From JBHAEC01 sp041855385 (lineage in GTDB: Bacteria > Bacillota > Negativicutes > Veillonellales > Veillonellaceae): DNA of 31,733 bases. Below, piece after piece: positions 16,176-24,209 of this stretch. The notes beneath the pieces are model-generated. The model did not search any database and was not told the DNA's origin. It saw only the letters and a list, made by a program, of their open reading frames with translations. The stretch covers positions 1-31,733 of the forward strand of contig JBHAEC010000120.1 in assembly GCA_041855385.1 (NCBI GenBank). Direction: 5' to 3'. Both the position numbers and the translations under genes were made by a program. Numbering within the stretch: position 1 is the first letter of the stretch; every line of letters starts with the position of its first letter.

Positions 16176-17141
16176 ATGAAAAGCGCTGTAAAGCAACATA
16201 GCATTACTTTACTAATGATTACCCTTGGTTGTGTGTTTTTTTCCATAGGTATTAACGGCTTTATTATCCCTCACAATTTGATTAATGGTGGCATTAGTGG
16301 TATCGCCCTTATCCTATACTATCTTATGGGCATTCCCGTCGGCACTAGTAATCTGATTCTGAATATCCCCATCATGTACGCCGCTTATCGCTGGCTCGGC
16401 GGATGGTATGTATTGGTCAGCATCTTCGGCACCGTCATGTTTTCCCTTGTCCTTGATGCATTTTTCTTTCTGCGTACCATGGGCTTTACCCAGGATCCTA
16501 TTATCGGCTCTATCCTTGGCGGTATCTTCGCCGGTTTAGGTTCCGGTATTATGTACCGCGTAGGCGGTAATAGCGGGGGCCTTGATATCATAGGTGCCAT
16601 CGTACGAAAATACTGGGGACTGCAAATCGGTAGCGTTGTTTTTGCTATTAATACGCTCATCATCGTTATTGCCGCTTGTATCTTCAATATAGAAGTAGCG
16701 GCGATTACCCTCATTAGCCTTTATATTTCAGCAACGATCAGCAACAAAGTGGTAACCGGATTTAACCAGAGGAAAGCCGCTTTCATTATTTCCTACAACA
16801 CGGAAAACGTGTGCAAAGTTATCTTAAAAAGTATTGGGCGCGGTGCCACTATTCTTCGCGGAGAGGGAGCTTATACACATCAAGAAAAACAAGTTATTCT
16901 GGTAGTTATCAGTCTTACGCAAATTGCCAAACTTAAAAACGAAATCAATCGCGTTGATCCGAATGCCTTTATGCTTATCACGGATGCATCCGAGGTTATC
17001 GGTCAGGGCTTTACCTTTAAATATAATACACCTCCTCCCATCGTACAAGAAATGAGAACAAGAGAGGAATTGGAGAAAAAGAAAAAAGAAGAGCACATCA
17101 AGGTCATTCGAAAAGGAGGTAGCCATGAAAACCAGAATTGA
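16176..17141 (+). CDS. YitT family membrane protein
   Basis: A 321-residue integral membrane protein of the YitT family. Residues about 10-200 hold five to six membrane helices (DUF161-type repeats, with GGxSGxxxxxxY-like glycine motifs such as NGGISGIALILYY and NSGGLDIIG), and about 210-295 is the cytosolic DUF2179 domain (VILKSIGRGATILRGEGAYT). The C-terminal tail is highly charged. The substrate of this family is unknown. The ATG at 16176 is preferred over the longer frame from 16095, because AGGAG lies 5 nt before it and the candidate promoter falls inside the extra stretch. Its last 17 bp overlap fumC. Confidence 0.88.
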   Translation: MKSAVKQHSITLLMITLGCVFFSIGINGFIIPHNLINGGISGIALILYYLMGIPVGTSNLILNIPIMYAAYRWLGGWYVLVSIFGTVMFSLVLDAFFFLRTMGFTQDPIIGSILGGIFAGLGSGIMYRVGGNSGGLDIIGAIVRKYWGLQIGSVVFAINTLIIVIAACIFNIEVAAITLISLYISATISNKVVTGFNQRKAAFIISYNTENVCKVILKSIGRGATILRGEGAYTHQEKQVILVVISLTQIAKLKNEINRVDPNAFMLITDASEVIGQGFTFKYNTPPPIVQEMRTREELEKKKKEEHIKVIRKGGSHENQN

Positions 17142-18480
17142 GTATGACTCTATGGGTCCTGTGGAAGTTAATGCGGAACGCTTATACGGAGCTCAAACGC
17201 AACGATCACTAAATAATTTCAAAATCGGTACACACCAAATTCCTTTAGAGCAAATTTATGCCATTGCTTTGGTAAAAAAAGCCTGTGCTTTGGCTAACCG
17301 AACATGTGGTGTTATGGACGAAAAAAAGGCTCATCTCATAAGTGCTGTAGTAGATGAAATTGTGGACGGCCGATGGGATGAAGAATTTCCTCTCACCGTT
17401 TTTCAAACCGGTTCCGGTACACAAACCAATATGAATGTAAACGAAGTGATTGCTCGCCGAGCCGGACAACTGGATAGCAGCGTCTCCCTTCATCCAAATG
17501 ACGATGTAAATCGGGCACAAAGTACAAATGATGTTTTCCCTGCTGCCATGCATGTGTGTGCCTACAAGGAAATTCACGAGAGACTGTTACCGGCTCTCGA
17601 CAAATTAATAGGTGCATTTGATGACTTGGCTAAAAAAGGAGAAGGGCTCCAAAAAGTGGGCCGAACCCATCTTCAAGATGCCACATTCATCATGGTGAAC
17701 CAGGAAATTTCCGCATTTTCCGATAGTTTGCGCACCGCCAAAAACATGATTCTCACCAATGCCGATTTCCTTTTGGATATTCCCTTGGGTGGAACCGCCG
17801 TGGGGACAGGGGTAAACACCCCACCCGGATGGTTAGATGCCCTTCAGGAAATCGTTCCCCAAGTATGTGGTGCTCCCTTTAGGCTATACAACAATAAGTT
17901 TCAAGGGCTTGCTATGAAGGAAGCTATCACCATGTCACACGACACACTCCGCCTTTTGGCATCGGTTCTTTTTAAGATTGCCCAGGATGTGCGCTTTCTC
18001 GGATCCGGCCCTCGTTGCGGTTATGGAGAATGGGATCTCCCCGCCAATGAACCCGGCTCTTCTATTATGCCGGGCAAAATAAACCCCACTCAATGCGAGG
18101 CCATGACCATGGTTTGCGCCCAGGTATTCGGACATGATACAACTATCAGTATGTGTAATGCAAACGGGCAGTTTCAGCTAAATGTATTTATGCCTATCAT
18201 GATTTATGACTTCGTAGAATCTTGCAGACTTTTATCAGATGCCATGGATTCCTTTACCGAACATTGCATTTGTGGTGTAACCTTCAACGAAGACAAATTA
18301 CGCTATTTCGTAGAGCAGTCCCTCATGATTGCCACCTCGCTCACACCTTATATCGGCTATGATAAGAGTGCACAAGTAGTAAAGGAGGCCTTTGAGAAAA
18401 ATTGTTCCATCAAAGAAATTGTTCTCAGAGATCAACTGATGACGGAAGAGGAATTTACGGAAGCAGTACGCATGAAGTAG
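17125..18480 (+). CDS. fumC: Fumarate hydratase, class II
   Basis: Interconverts fumarate and (S)-malate without iron-sulfur. The 451-residue protein of the fumarase/aspartase superfamily has DSMGPVEV and YGAQTQRSL at the N terminus, TGSGTQTNMNVNEV (95-108), the catalytic-His segment GRTHLQDA with His182, and the signature GSSIMPGKIN at 311-320. The GTQTNMNVNEVI pattern and GEWDLPANEPGSS favour fumarase over aspartase, though AspA cannot be fully excluded without alignment. AAAGGAGG precedes the ATG inside the end of yitT, so the two are coupled. Confidence 0.93.
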   Translation: MKTRIEYDSMGPVEVNAERLYGAQTQRSLNNFKIGTHQIPLEQIYAIALVKKACALANRTCGVMDEKKAHLISAVVDEIVDGRWDEEFPLTVFQTGSGTQTNMNVNEVIARRAGQLDSSVSLHPNDDVNRAQSTNDVFPAAMHVCAYKEIHERLLPALDKLIGAFDDLAKKGEGLQKVGRTHLQDATFIMVNQEISAFSDSLRTAKNMILTNADFLLDIPLGGTAVGTGVNTPPGWLDALQEIVPQVCGAPFRLYNNKFQGLAMKEAITMSHDTLRLLASVLFKIAQDVRFLGSGPRCGYGEWDLPANEPGSSIMPGKINPTQCEAMTMVCAQVFGHDTTISMCNANGQFQLNVFMPIMIYDFVESCRLLSDAMDSFTEHCICGVTFNEDKLRYFVEQSLMIATSLTPYIGYDKSAQVVKEAFEKNCSIKEIVLRDQLMTEEEFTEAVRMK

Positions 18481-18492
18481 TTTTCATATAAA

Positions 18493-18541
18493 AACGCCCC
18501 GTGCCAAGTCCTTTTAGTGTCTTGCGAAGGGCGTTCTTTTT
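18493..18541. terminator. Bidirectional terminator between fumC and thioesterase gene
   Basis: Outer stem AACGCCC (18493-18499) with GGGCGTT (18529-18535), with an inner CAAG/CTTG pairing in the large loop, and T runs on both strands (TTCTTTTT on plus, TTTTTAT on minus). It separates two convergent operons. Confidence 0.85.
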
Positions 18542-18560
18542 ATGCTTTATTCTTGAATTT

Positions 18561-18944
18561 TTATGTCAGTTTAGCTAAAAATTTTTCTGTTTCCACAATA
18601 AATCGTTCATGCAAGCCGTTCCCGATGCTTCCCTTTTCATCACTGGCCTCTATGAGAAAAGTAATCTTCTTTCCTTCTACCGCTTGTACCGTAGCAACAC
18701 ATCTTACCGTTTTCCCTAATGCCGTAGCCGCTGTGTGATTAACATGTAAGTGTGTCCCCACGGAAGTGTATGCTTCCGGAATATGCGACTCTAGCGCTCT
18801 ACACGCAGCATATTCCGCCAACGCGATAAAAGCAGGAGTGCCATATACCTCTAAACTGCCACTTCTAAGCACCTTCGCACTTTTTTCCAGGGTAACGACT
18901 TCCTCCGCTTCCCCTTTTAAGCCGACAACCACCGTGTGTTCCAT
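18561..18944 (-). CDS. Hotdog-fold thioesterase, FlK-like
   Basis: A 127-residue single hotdog domain of the family that includes fluoroacetyl-CoA thioesterase FlK. From the ATG at 18944, Thr36, Glu44 and His70 have the same spacing (8 and 26 residues) as the FlK catalytic triad Thr42, Glu50, His76: GTPAFIALAEYAA holds the first two and HVNHTAA the third. In this family most members are general acyl-CoA thioesterases or of unknown substrate, so fluoroacetate resistance is not implied. The start at 18944 is preferred because GGAGG is 7 nt away; an ATG two codons upstream is only 1 nt from it. It is the last gene of the mutT-mutY unit. Confidence 0.88.
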   Translation of the reverse strand: MEHTVVVGLKGEAEEVVTLEKSAKVLRSGSLEVYGTPAFIALAEYAACRALESHIPEAYTSVGTHLHVNHTAATALGKTVRCVATVQAVEGKKITFLIEASDEKGSIGNGLHERFIVETEKFLAKLT

Positions 18945-19028
18945 GTCCATCCCTCCTAAATTTTTATCATCAATTTATTTTATCTTAAGGTCTCCACTTT
19001 GCCCGGTATATTTGATATTTATTTTCCC

Positions 19029-20201
19029 TTATCTTTCTTTAAAGGTAAACACGCTGATTTCCCTCGGGCAATTTAAGCGAAGCGGAAACCAATGTCCTGT
19101 TCCTGCACTCACATAAGCATAGTTGCCTTTTTCTTCATATAAGCCTTTCCAGTAGGTATACGGAAAAGGGATCAGTGATTTCCCAAACAGGTTAATCTGC
19201 CCTCCGTGACTGTGTCCTGCCAAGGTAAGAGGGATGCCCCTTTGAAAACTTTCGTCAATAAATATGGGGTGATGTGCCAATAAAATGATAAAGGCATCCT
19301 CCGGAATCCCCTCCAAAGCCTTATCTAGATAAGCCTTTCGCTCTTCCTCGCCCTTTTCTCTCGCAAAAGAATAATCCACCCCTGCCATATAAACAGCCTG
19401 ATCTTCTCCCCCTACGCGGTAGTTGCTATTGCGTAAAACTTTCATGGGAGAAGCCTCAAAGGCTCGCTTAACCGCCTTAAAGTCCCGAATATATTCGTGG
19501 TTACCATAGATAAAGTCAATTCCATCGGGAAACCGGAGAATATCTCGTTCGATTCGCTTCACTAAGCCGGGCAAAAAAGCAATCTCATCAATCAGGTCTC
19601 CCGTGATAACCAAACGATCGGGTTTCTCCTCCGTAATGCGTTCAATCATATGATCCCAGTCATCTAAATTAAAAAACGGTCCCATATGAAGATCCGAAAC
19701 CTGCGCTATTTTATAGTTCATCAATATATGTGGAATTTTTTCATACACCAGTTCCCGCCTTTGGATCACTAACTCAGACTCGCTTGCATATGCCATAGCC
19801 GTGGCGCCGGTAAAAATAGTCGCCGGTGCCAAAAAAGCGGTTTTCTTAAACAGTGCTCTCCTTGAAACCCTCACGTCAGAGGGAATGCTTTCGTCCTGGC
19901 GAAGTACGGCCCACCGAACGATGAATAACAAAAAAAGAACTACTATACAAATTATTATGGCAAATAACCACGAATATGAAAGAAGTGAAGCGTGATACAT
20001 AAACGGACTGTCAATGTCTTCTATCAATCTTAAAGACGGTCTGATTACCGCAAGTATATGCCCACCAACGGCAAGAGCCAAAACAATGCCGGCGGTAATT
20101 AAAACCCACTTTCGTTTGAGCCCTGCAACCCCTTGCCAGAGAAGTCCATAAAGACTTCCTATAACAGCAACAATGCTTATAAATATTAACTCTATGGAAA
20201 T
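19029..20201 (-). CDS. Membrane-anchored metallophosphoesterase (YkuE/YaeI-like) with probable ATT start
   Basis: A calcineurin-like phosphoesterase domain fills the C-terminal two thirds: metal-binding motifs VSDLHMG, TGDLID, YGNHEY, LAHHP and GHSHGGQ. Related YaeI/LpxG-type enzymes act on envelope lipids or phosphates; the substrate here is unknown. The N-terminal third has three to four membrane helices, then the twin-arginine-like VSRRALFKKTAFLAP and a short alanine-rich segment before the catalytic domain. The first ordinary start in frame is TTG at 20081, but the frame stays open upstream and encodes a further hydrophobic helix (IELIFISIVAVIGSLYGLLW). GGAGG lies 8 nt before an ATT at 20201 (5 nt before one at 20204), with no ATG, GTG or TTG between in frame, and mutY ends 20 bp upstream. 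The start is therefore given as ATT with moderate certainty. Confidence 0.82.
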   Translation of the reverse strand: MSIELIFISIVAVIGSLYGLLWQGVAGLKRKWVLITAGIVLALAVGGHILAVIRPSLRLIEDIDSPFMYHASLLSYSWLFAIIICIVVLFLLFIVRWAVLRQDESIPSDVRVSRRALFKKTAFLAPATIFTGATAMAYASESELVIQRRELVYEKIPHILMNYKIAQVSDLHMGPFFNLDDWDHMIERITEEKPDRLVITGDLIDEIAFLPGLVKRIERDILRFPDGIDFIYGNHEYIRDFKAVKRAFEASPMKVLRNSNYRVGGEDQAVYMAGVDYSFAREKGEEERKAYLDKALEGIPEDAFIILLAHHPIFIDESFQRGIPLTLAGHSHGGQINLFGKSLIPFPYTYWKGLYEEKGNYAYVSAGTGHWFPLRLNCPREISVFTFKER

Positions 20202-20221
20202 AATAATTCCCTCCCTTTCTC

Positions 20222-21274
20222 TTATCTACAATACACGGTTAATTTACCGTGAGGCCCTGCCCAAGGCAATAGGCTGAATTCTTCTCTTTTTATCCACCGC
20301 CAATCGGAAGGAAGATGGGGATTCTTCTTCACGTGCCCCTTAAAGGGGTACATTTCCCACCGGCGATGAGAGAATACATGTGTCAAAGGGGGTATTTTAT
20401 CGTCATCCCACCGTAGTTTGGTTCCAAATTCCGATACCAGCTCCTCCAACGCTTTCTTCTCCACATGGCCTCCCTCGACAGAAGGGAATTCCCACATGGA
20501 CGCCAATAATCCCTTATCCTTACGGCGGTGAACCAAGTAATCTCCTTCCGATTCAATTAAGGCTACTGCTAAATATATATGTGGCACATTTTTTTTCTTT
20601 ACTCTTACAGGAAGTACAGAAACGGTTCCCTCTTTATAGGCTTCACAATCATCTCGCAAAGGACAAGCGGCACATCGGGGATTTTTCGGAATACAAAGAG
20701 TAGCCCCAAAATCCATAAGCGCTTCATTAAAATCTCCCGGACGATCCTTAGGAATCGTGTTTTCGACGAGAGAAGTTATCTTCTTTTTCGCACTACTTTT
20801 CAGTACATCTTCGTGACTGTTATAAAGGCGAGAATACACACGAAGCACATTTCCGTCTACAGCAGCCTCTCTTTTGTTATAAGCAATAGATAATACCGCT
20901 CCTGCCGTATAGGATCCCACGCCCTTTAAGGATTCTATCTCCTTTCTCGTTTCGGGTACTTTTCCATTATATTTTTCTACAACTTCTCGCACACCTAGCT
21001 GCAAGTTTTTCGCCCTGCTATAATATCCCAGTCCTTGCCATGCTCGCAGCACTTCATCTTCCGTGGCTTGCGCTAATGCCTCTACCGTAGGAAATTGGTT
21101 TATCCAATTTTCAAAATAAGGCTTAACTGCTTCTACTCTGGTCTGCTGCAACATGACCTCGGACACCCAAATGCGATAAGGGTCTTTATTTTCTCGCCAA
21201 GGCAAGTCTCTCTTATTTCCATCAAACCAGGCAAGCAGCTTTTTAGGCCAATCATTCTTTAATGCATTCTCCAT
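20222..21274 (-). CDS. mutY: Adenine DNA glycosylase MutY
   Basis: Removes adenine mispaired with 8-oxoguanine. The 350-residue protein has a HhH-GPD core with catalytic Glu39 (SEVMLQQTR) and Asp140 (AVDGNVLRV), the hairpin LKGVGSYTAG (116-125), and the [4Fe-4S] loop Cys194-X6-Cys201-X2-Cys204-X5-Cys210. The C-terminal part (about 225-345) is the Nudix-like 8-oxoG-recognition domain that separates MutY from endonuclease III. It overlaps mutT by 23 bp, so the two anti-8-oxoG enzymes are translated together. Confidence 0.97.
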   Translation of the reverse strand: MENALKNDWPKKLLAWFDGNKRDLPWRENKDPYRIWVSEVMLQQTRVEAVKPYFENWINQFPTVEALAQATEDEVLRAWQGLGYYSRAKNLQLGVREVVEKYNGKVPETRKEIESLKGVGSYTAGAVLSIAYNKREAAVDGNVLRVYSRLYNSHEDVLKSSAKKKITSLVENTIPKDRPGDFNEALMDFGATLCIPKNPRCAACPLRDDCEAYKEGTVSVLPVRVKKKNVPHIYLAVALIESEGDYLVHRRKDKGLLASMWEFPSVEGGHVEKKALEELVSEFGTKLRWDDDKIPPLTHVFSHRRWEMYPFKGHVKKNPHLPSDWRWIKREEFSLLPWAGPHGKLTVYCR

Positions 21275-21758
21275 GTATTTCGTCTAAATCCTCTACTTCT
21301 TCAATTTTTATGCCTTCTACTTGTTCGTTATCGGGGCCGAAAGTTATATATCCCTTTATCTTCTTGCCCTCAAGGATGAGGGGGATCCACGATTCATCTC
21401 CTGCCCACATATCCTTATACGGAACTTCCGAGGGGAGAAACCACTGAGGCACCATTTCCTCAGAGGTCAGAGGTATTCCCTCAAATGTTCGCACCAAATA
21501 AATCCAACAAATATGTGTAAGTTCCTCTTCATGGGGAAATCTGAAGTCCAAAAAGCCTACCGGTTCCATTTCTTCCGGCCTTGCCATAAGAGAAACTTCT
21601 TCTTCCAGCTCCCGTACAGCACACTCTCTAAAAGATTCTTTATCCTGTAGTTTGCCGCCAAAGCCGTTAAATTTTCCTTTCCCAAATCCCCTTCTTTTCA
21701 TACCGAGAAGAACTTCTCCCTTTTTATTGATGGGAAAACAAAGTGTTGTCGGTTTCAT
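21252..21758 (-). CDS. Nudix hydrolase, MTH1-like 8-oxo-dGTP diphosphatase
   Basis: Nudix box at residues 35-57: G35-X5-E41-X7-RE(49,50)-XX-EE(53,54), with Ser56 where the glycine of the consensus normally stands. The stretch KRRGFGKGKFNGFGGK is strikingly like that of human MTH1 and its bacterial relatives, and Asn31, Phe33 and Gly34-Gly35 precede the box in the same way. The likely role is clearing oxidised purine nucleotides. Genomic coupling with mutY supports it. Length 168; ends in an acidic tail. Confidence 0.92.
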   Translation of the reverse strand: MKPTTLCFPINKKGEVLLGMKRRGFGKGKFNGFGGKLQDKESFRECAVRELEEEVSLMARPEEMEPVGFLDFRFPHEEELTHICWIYLVRTFEGIPLTSEEMVPQWFLPSEVPYKDMWAGDESWIPLILEGKKIKGYITFGPDNEQVEGIKIEEVEDLDEIHGECIKE

Positions 21759-21783
21759 AGTATCTACCGCCTCCCTACCAGCT

Positions 21784-21792
21784 ATTATAACA
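21784..21792 (-). promoter_or_regulatory. Extended -10 promoter of the mutT-mutY unit
   Basis: Reads TGTTATAAT on the minus strand. The leader to the mutT ATG is about 19 nt and contains GGGAGG. Confidence 0.65.
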
Positions 21793-21916
21793 CACCCCTC
21801 GATACGGCTTTATCTTCTTTTCTCTGTTATATTTGTGTGCACTAGGGCGCCTTTAAAGCTTTCCCCTCTACTCAAGTAAACCCGACTATGTTACTATAGT
21901 ATTGGTGAGGTGAATT

Positions 21917-22681
21917 ATGAATAATCCTATCGTATACAATATTGCCATCGGTCGATCCAAACCGGAAAATTTCCGACAAAAAGATACTCCTTGTCCCTTT
22001 TGTAACAGGGAAGCACTAACAGACATCCTTGATCGAGAAGGGCCTACGATTTGGCTGATGAATAAATATCCCGTACTGCAAGACTGCTGGCAAACCGTCA
22101 TCATCGAAACAGATGATTGCCATAGCGAGTTTTCCATGTACTCGCCGGAAGAGGCGGAGCGAATTCTTCGTTTCTCTATAAACAAATGGCGTGAAACTAT
22201 TGCTTCCGGACGTTTTAAATCCGTTCTCTACTTCAAAAACTTCGGCCCCATGTCGGGCGGTTCCTTGCGCCATCCCCACAGCCAAATTGTCGGCCTTTTA
22301 AATGAAGACTACCGCGAGGAGATTAAACCCTTCCATTTTGAAGGATGGACAATAGCCGACACGAAGGATCTAAAAGTTACGCTGTCCAAAACTCCTATTA
22401 TCGGGTTCTTTGAGTTTAACCTAATTGCAGAACCCTCTGCATCCGTTAAAAATCTTTCACGGTATATACAGGGCATTTTATCCTATATTCGAAACGACTT
22501 TTCTAAGTATTCCACTTCTTATAATATCTTTTTTTACCATTTAAACGATACGCTACTTTATGTAAAAATTGTTCCCCGCTACCTTACCTCGCCCCTCTTT
22601 GTGGGCTATAAATTGAGTCAGGTATGTAATGAAGAAAGGGCAGGGGAAGTAATTAGGGATTTACTCCGTTATCTGCCGTAG
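21917..22681 (+). CDS. DUF4931 protein, galactose-1-phosphate uridylyltransferase-like (HIT superfamily)
   Basis: A 254-residue protein of the GalT branch of the HIT superfamily. Cys26 and Cys29 (CPFC), His69 and His119 form a set like the zinc ligands of GalT, and HPHSQ (119-123) supplies His121 as the likely nucleophile that would carry a nucleotidyl group. GalT itself is longer (about 340-350 residues) and its galactose residues cannot be identified, so the substrate is unknown. The DUF4931 name is recognised from family features. GAGGTG precedes the ATG. It heads a plus-strand unit with a phosphoesterase. Confidence 0.82.
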   Translation: MNNPIVYNIAIGRSKPENFRQKDTPCPFCNREALTDILDREGPTIWLMNKYPVLQDCWQTVIIETDDCHSEFSMYSPEEAERILRFSINKWRETIASGRFKSVLYFKNFGPMSGGSLRHPHSQIVGLLNEDYREEIKPFHFEGWTIADTKDLKVTLSKTPIIGFFEFNLIAEPSASVKNLSRYIQGILSYIRNDFSKYSTSYNIFFYHLNDTLLYVKIVPRYLTSPLFVGYKLSQVCNEERAGEVIRDLLRYLP

Positions 22682-22735
22682 TTTACCATTTCGCAATTTT
22701 GCATCTTTTGAAAAACTTATTTTAGGAGTATTTAT

Positions 22736-23431
22736 ATGCGCATTTTTGCCATAGGTGACTTACATCTGTCCGGAAATCCGCCGCGAAAGCCGATGGAGAT
22801 TTTCGGTGATCACTGGTACAACCATTGGGAAAAAATCAAAACATCTTGGCTCTCGAAAGTAACTGATGAGGACATGGTTTTCATTGTAGGGGATACTTCT
22901 TGGGCACTGAAACTGGAAGACTCTCTCTGTGATTTAAACGAGATTGCCTCCCTTCCCGGACAAAAAATTATTATCCGGGGAAACCATGATTTTTGGTGGA
23001 GCTCAGTCACAAAAATGACCAAAGCCACCGAAGGAAAACTTCTTTTTTTGCAAGGTCATGGCCTTGTCAACAATTCTATATCTGTTGGAGGCACAAGGGG
23101 CTACCTGTGCCCTCGAGATAGTGCCTTCAAAACGGAAACGGACATGTCTATTTATAAACGCGAAGTCCTGCGCGTAGAGGCAGCCTTAAAGGAAATGGAC
23201 TGCACAAAAAACAAAACGTCCATCCTCCTCCTTCACTATCCTCCTTTTAATGACAGACTGCAACCATCGGGCTTTACCAATTTGCTGGAAAAATACGAGG
23301 TAAACCACTGTATTTTCGGTCATCTTCACGATCAACCTTCCTTTGAAAAAATCCCCGCCTATTGGAAAAATACAAAGTTACACTTGGTTTCTGCTGATTA
23401 TCTATCCTTTTCATTAAAAGAAATACTATAA
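22736..23431 (+). CDS. Cytosolic calcineurin-like metallophosphoesterase
   Basis: A 231-residue single-domain phosphoesterase without signal peptide or membrane helix. Metal-site motifs: GDLHL (Asp8, His10), GDTSW (Asp53), GNHDFWW (Asn83, His84), LLHYPP and GHLHDQP. It belongs to the small bacterial subfamily starting MRIFAIGDLHLS, with no settled substrate. It follows the DUF4931 gene by 54 bp. A nucleotidyltransferase-like protein followed by a phosphoesterase hints at a nucleotide or phosphosugar step, but that is inference only. Confidence 0.93.
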   Translation: MRIFAIGDLHLSGNPPRKPMEIFGDHWYNHWEKIKTSWLSKVTDEDMVFIVGDTSWALKLEDSLCDLNEIASLPGQKIIIRGNHDFWWSSVTKMTKATEGKLLFLQGHGLVNNSISVGGTRGYLCPRDSAFKTETDMSIYKREVLRVEAALKEMDCTKNKTSILLLHYPPFNDRLQPSGFTNLLEKYEVNHCIFGHLHDQPSFEKIPAYWKNTKLHLVSADYLSFSLKEIL

Positions 23432-23445
23432 AGGAGCAAAAAGCA

Positions 23446-23676
23446 ATGAGTCAATTACATAAAGAACATCTACAGGCAGGCTTTATTTTTGGGGATACCA
23501 TCAACGGGGAATATATTTATCTGCCTCCCGGAGAAGTCAGTTCCTCTGATCCCCTGTGTATTTTGGAAACCGAGAAGGGCTACGAAGACATTCCTTTGGA
23601 TGAGGCCGCCCATCTTATTGACAAGCTTACTTTAAAACCTTGTACGCATCCAAAATTGGGACGCAAAGCTTTTTGA
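23446..23676 (+). CDS. Small conserved-looking protein of unknown function
   Basis: A 76-residue acidic protein I do not recognise. AAAGGAG lies about 8 nt before the ATG and only 14 bp separate it from the phosphoesterase, so it is very likely translated from the same transcript. It has no membrane segment. A beta-rich N-terminal half (GFIFGDTINGEYIYLPPGEV) is followed by a helix (PLDEAAHLIDKL) and a tail with one Cys and one His. Confidence 0.7.
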   Translation: MSQLHKEHLQAGFIFGDTINGEYIYLPPGEVSSSDPLCILETEKGYEDIPLDEAAHLIDKLTLKPCTHPKLGRKAF

Positions 23677-23713
23677 TAAATATTTTTCTGTCCCTATGCC
23701 CTTTATGAATAAC

Positions 23714-23736
23714 CTCATATATGTTTTCTATATGAG
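23714..23736. repeat. 8-bp inverted repeat in a gene-poor gap
   Basis: CTCATATA (23714-23721) and TATATGAG (23729-23736) flank a 7-nt spacer. No T run follows on either strand, so it looks more like an operator or a remnant than a terminator. It lies in the 23677-24209 gap, which otherwise holds the degenerate reading frame described below. Confidence 0.4.
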
Positions 23737-23747
23737 TCATCCCGGCT

Positions 23748-23763
23748 AAAAAGGGATAATCCC
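23748..23763 (-). terminator. Short terminator-like hairpin downstream of the degenerate frame
   Basis: On the minus strand GGGA-TTA-TCCC (23763-23753) is followed by TTTTT (23752-23748). The 4-bp stem is weak. It lies 25 bp after the stop at 23788 that closes the alternative-frame tail of the possible pseudogene. Confidence 0.3.
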
Positions 23764-23787
23764 CGTCCCACAAAGGAAGTTTCGGAT

Positions 23788-24163
23788 TTACTTAAGGGTA
23801 ATCAAATGCTCCGTAAAGGCGCTGTGTGCCAATAATTGCATTTTCTCTTTCCCCTGCTCTTCCGGTAAGTCGGAGGAAATGTCTCACCTATTTATAGATG
23901 CTTCTCTCCCTCTTTACCGCTCTATTTATGAGTTTTGCCACAATGATAATTTCCCCTGCCGAATTTACTTCCTGCAATCGTTCTATATGAGCCTCAAAAA
24001 TTTGTCCAAAACAAGCCTCCCTAAAAGATATAACGAAAAGGTCATCTGATGTAATTGCCCCTACTGCATAAAGGGGCTTTTGTTTTTTCCTATTCACGGC
24101 ACCAAAACTATGCTTTATCTCTATTAGACAAGAAAAACCCGCCTCCTTATAATGAGCTTGCAC
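23788..24163 (-). pseudogene. Possible degenerate gene of unknown function
   Basis: A minus-strand frame of 91 codons (24163-23888) reads like protein (PLYAVGAITSDDLFVISF, FGQIFEAHIERLQEV) but has only a GTG without a Shine-Dalgarno, while a good AAGGAGG lies inside it at about 24141-24149. After its stop, a different frame continues with a protein-like tail (SSDLPEEQGKEKM, LLAHSAFTEHLITL) to a stop at 23788, followed by a weak terminator. I read this as one gene of about 125 codons broken by at least one frameshift. I do not recognise the family. The 5' end overlaps the promoter of the divergent XRE gene, so a spurious frame is also possible. Confidence 0.38.
24125..24153 (+). promoter_or_regulatory. 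Promoter of the XRE regulator gene
   Basis: TAGACA (24125-24130) and a perfect TATAAT (24148-24153) are 17 nt apart. The transcript would start near 24160, about 50 nt before the ATG. Confidence 0.75.
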
Positions 24164-24209
24164 ATGTATAAAACACTATGGCAAATATCAATAAAAGGAG
24201 ACGAGTTAT

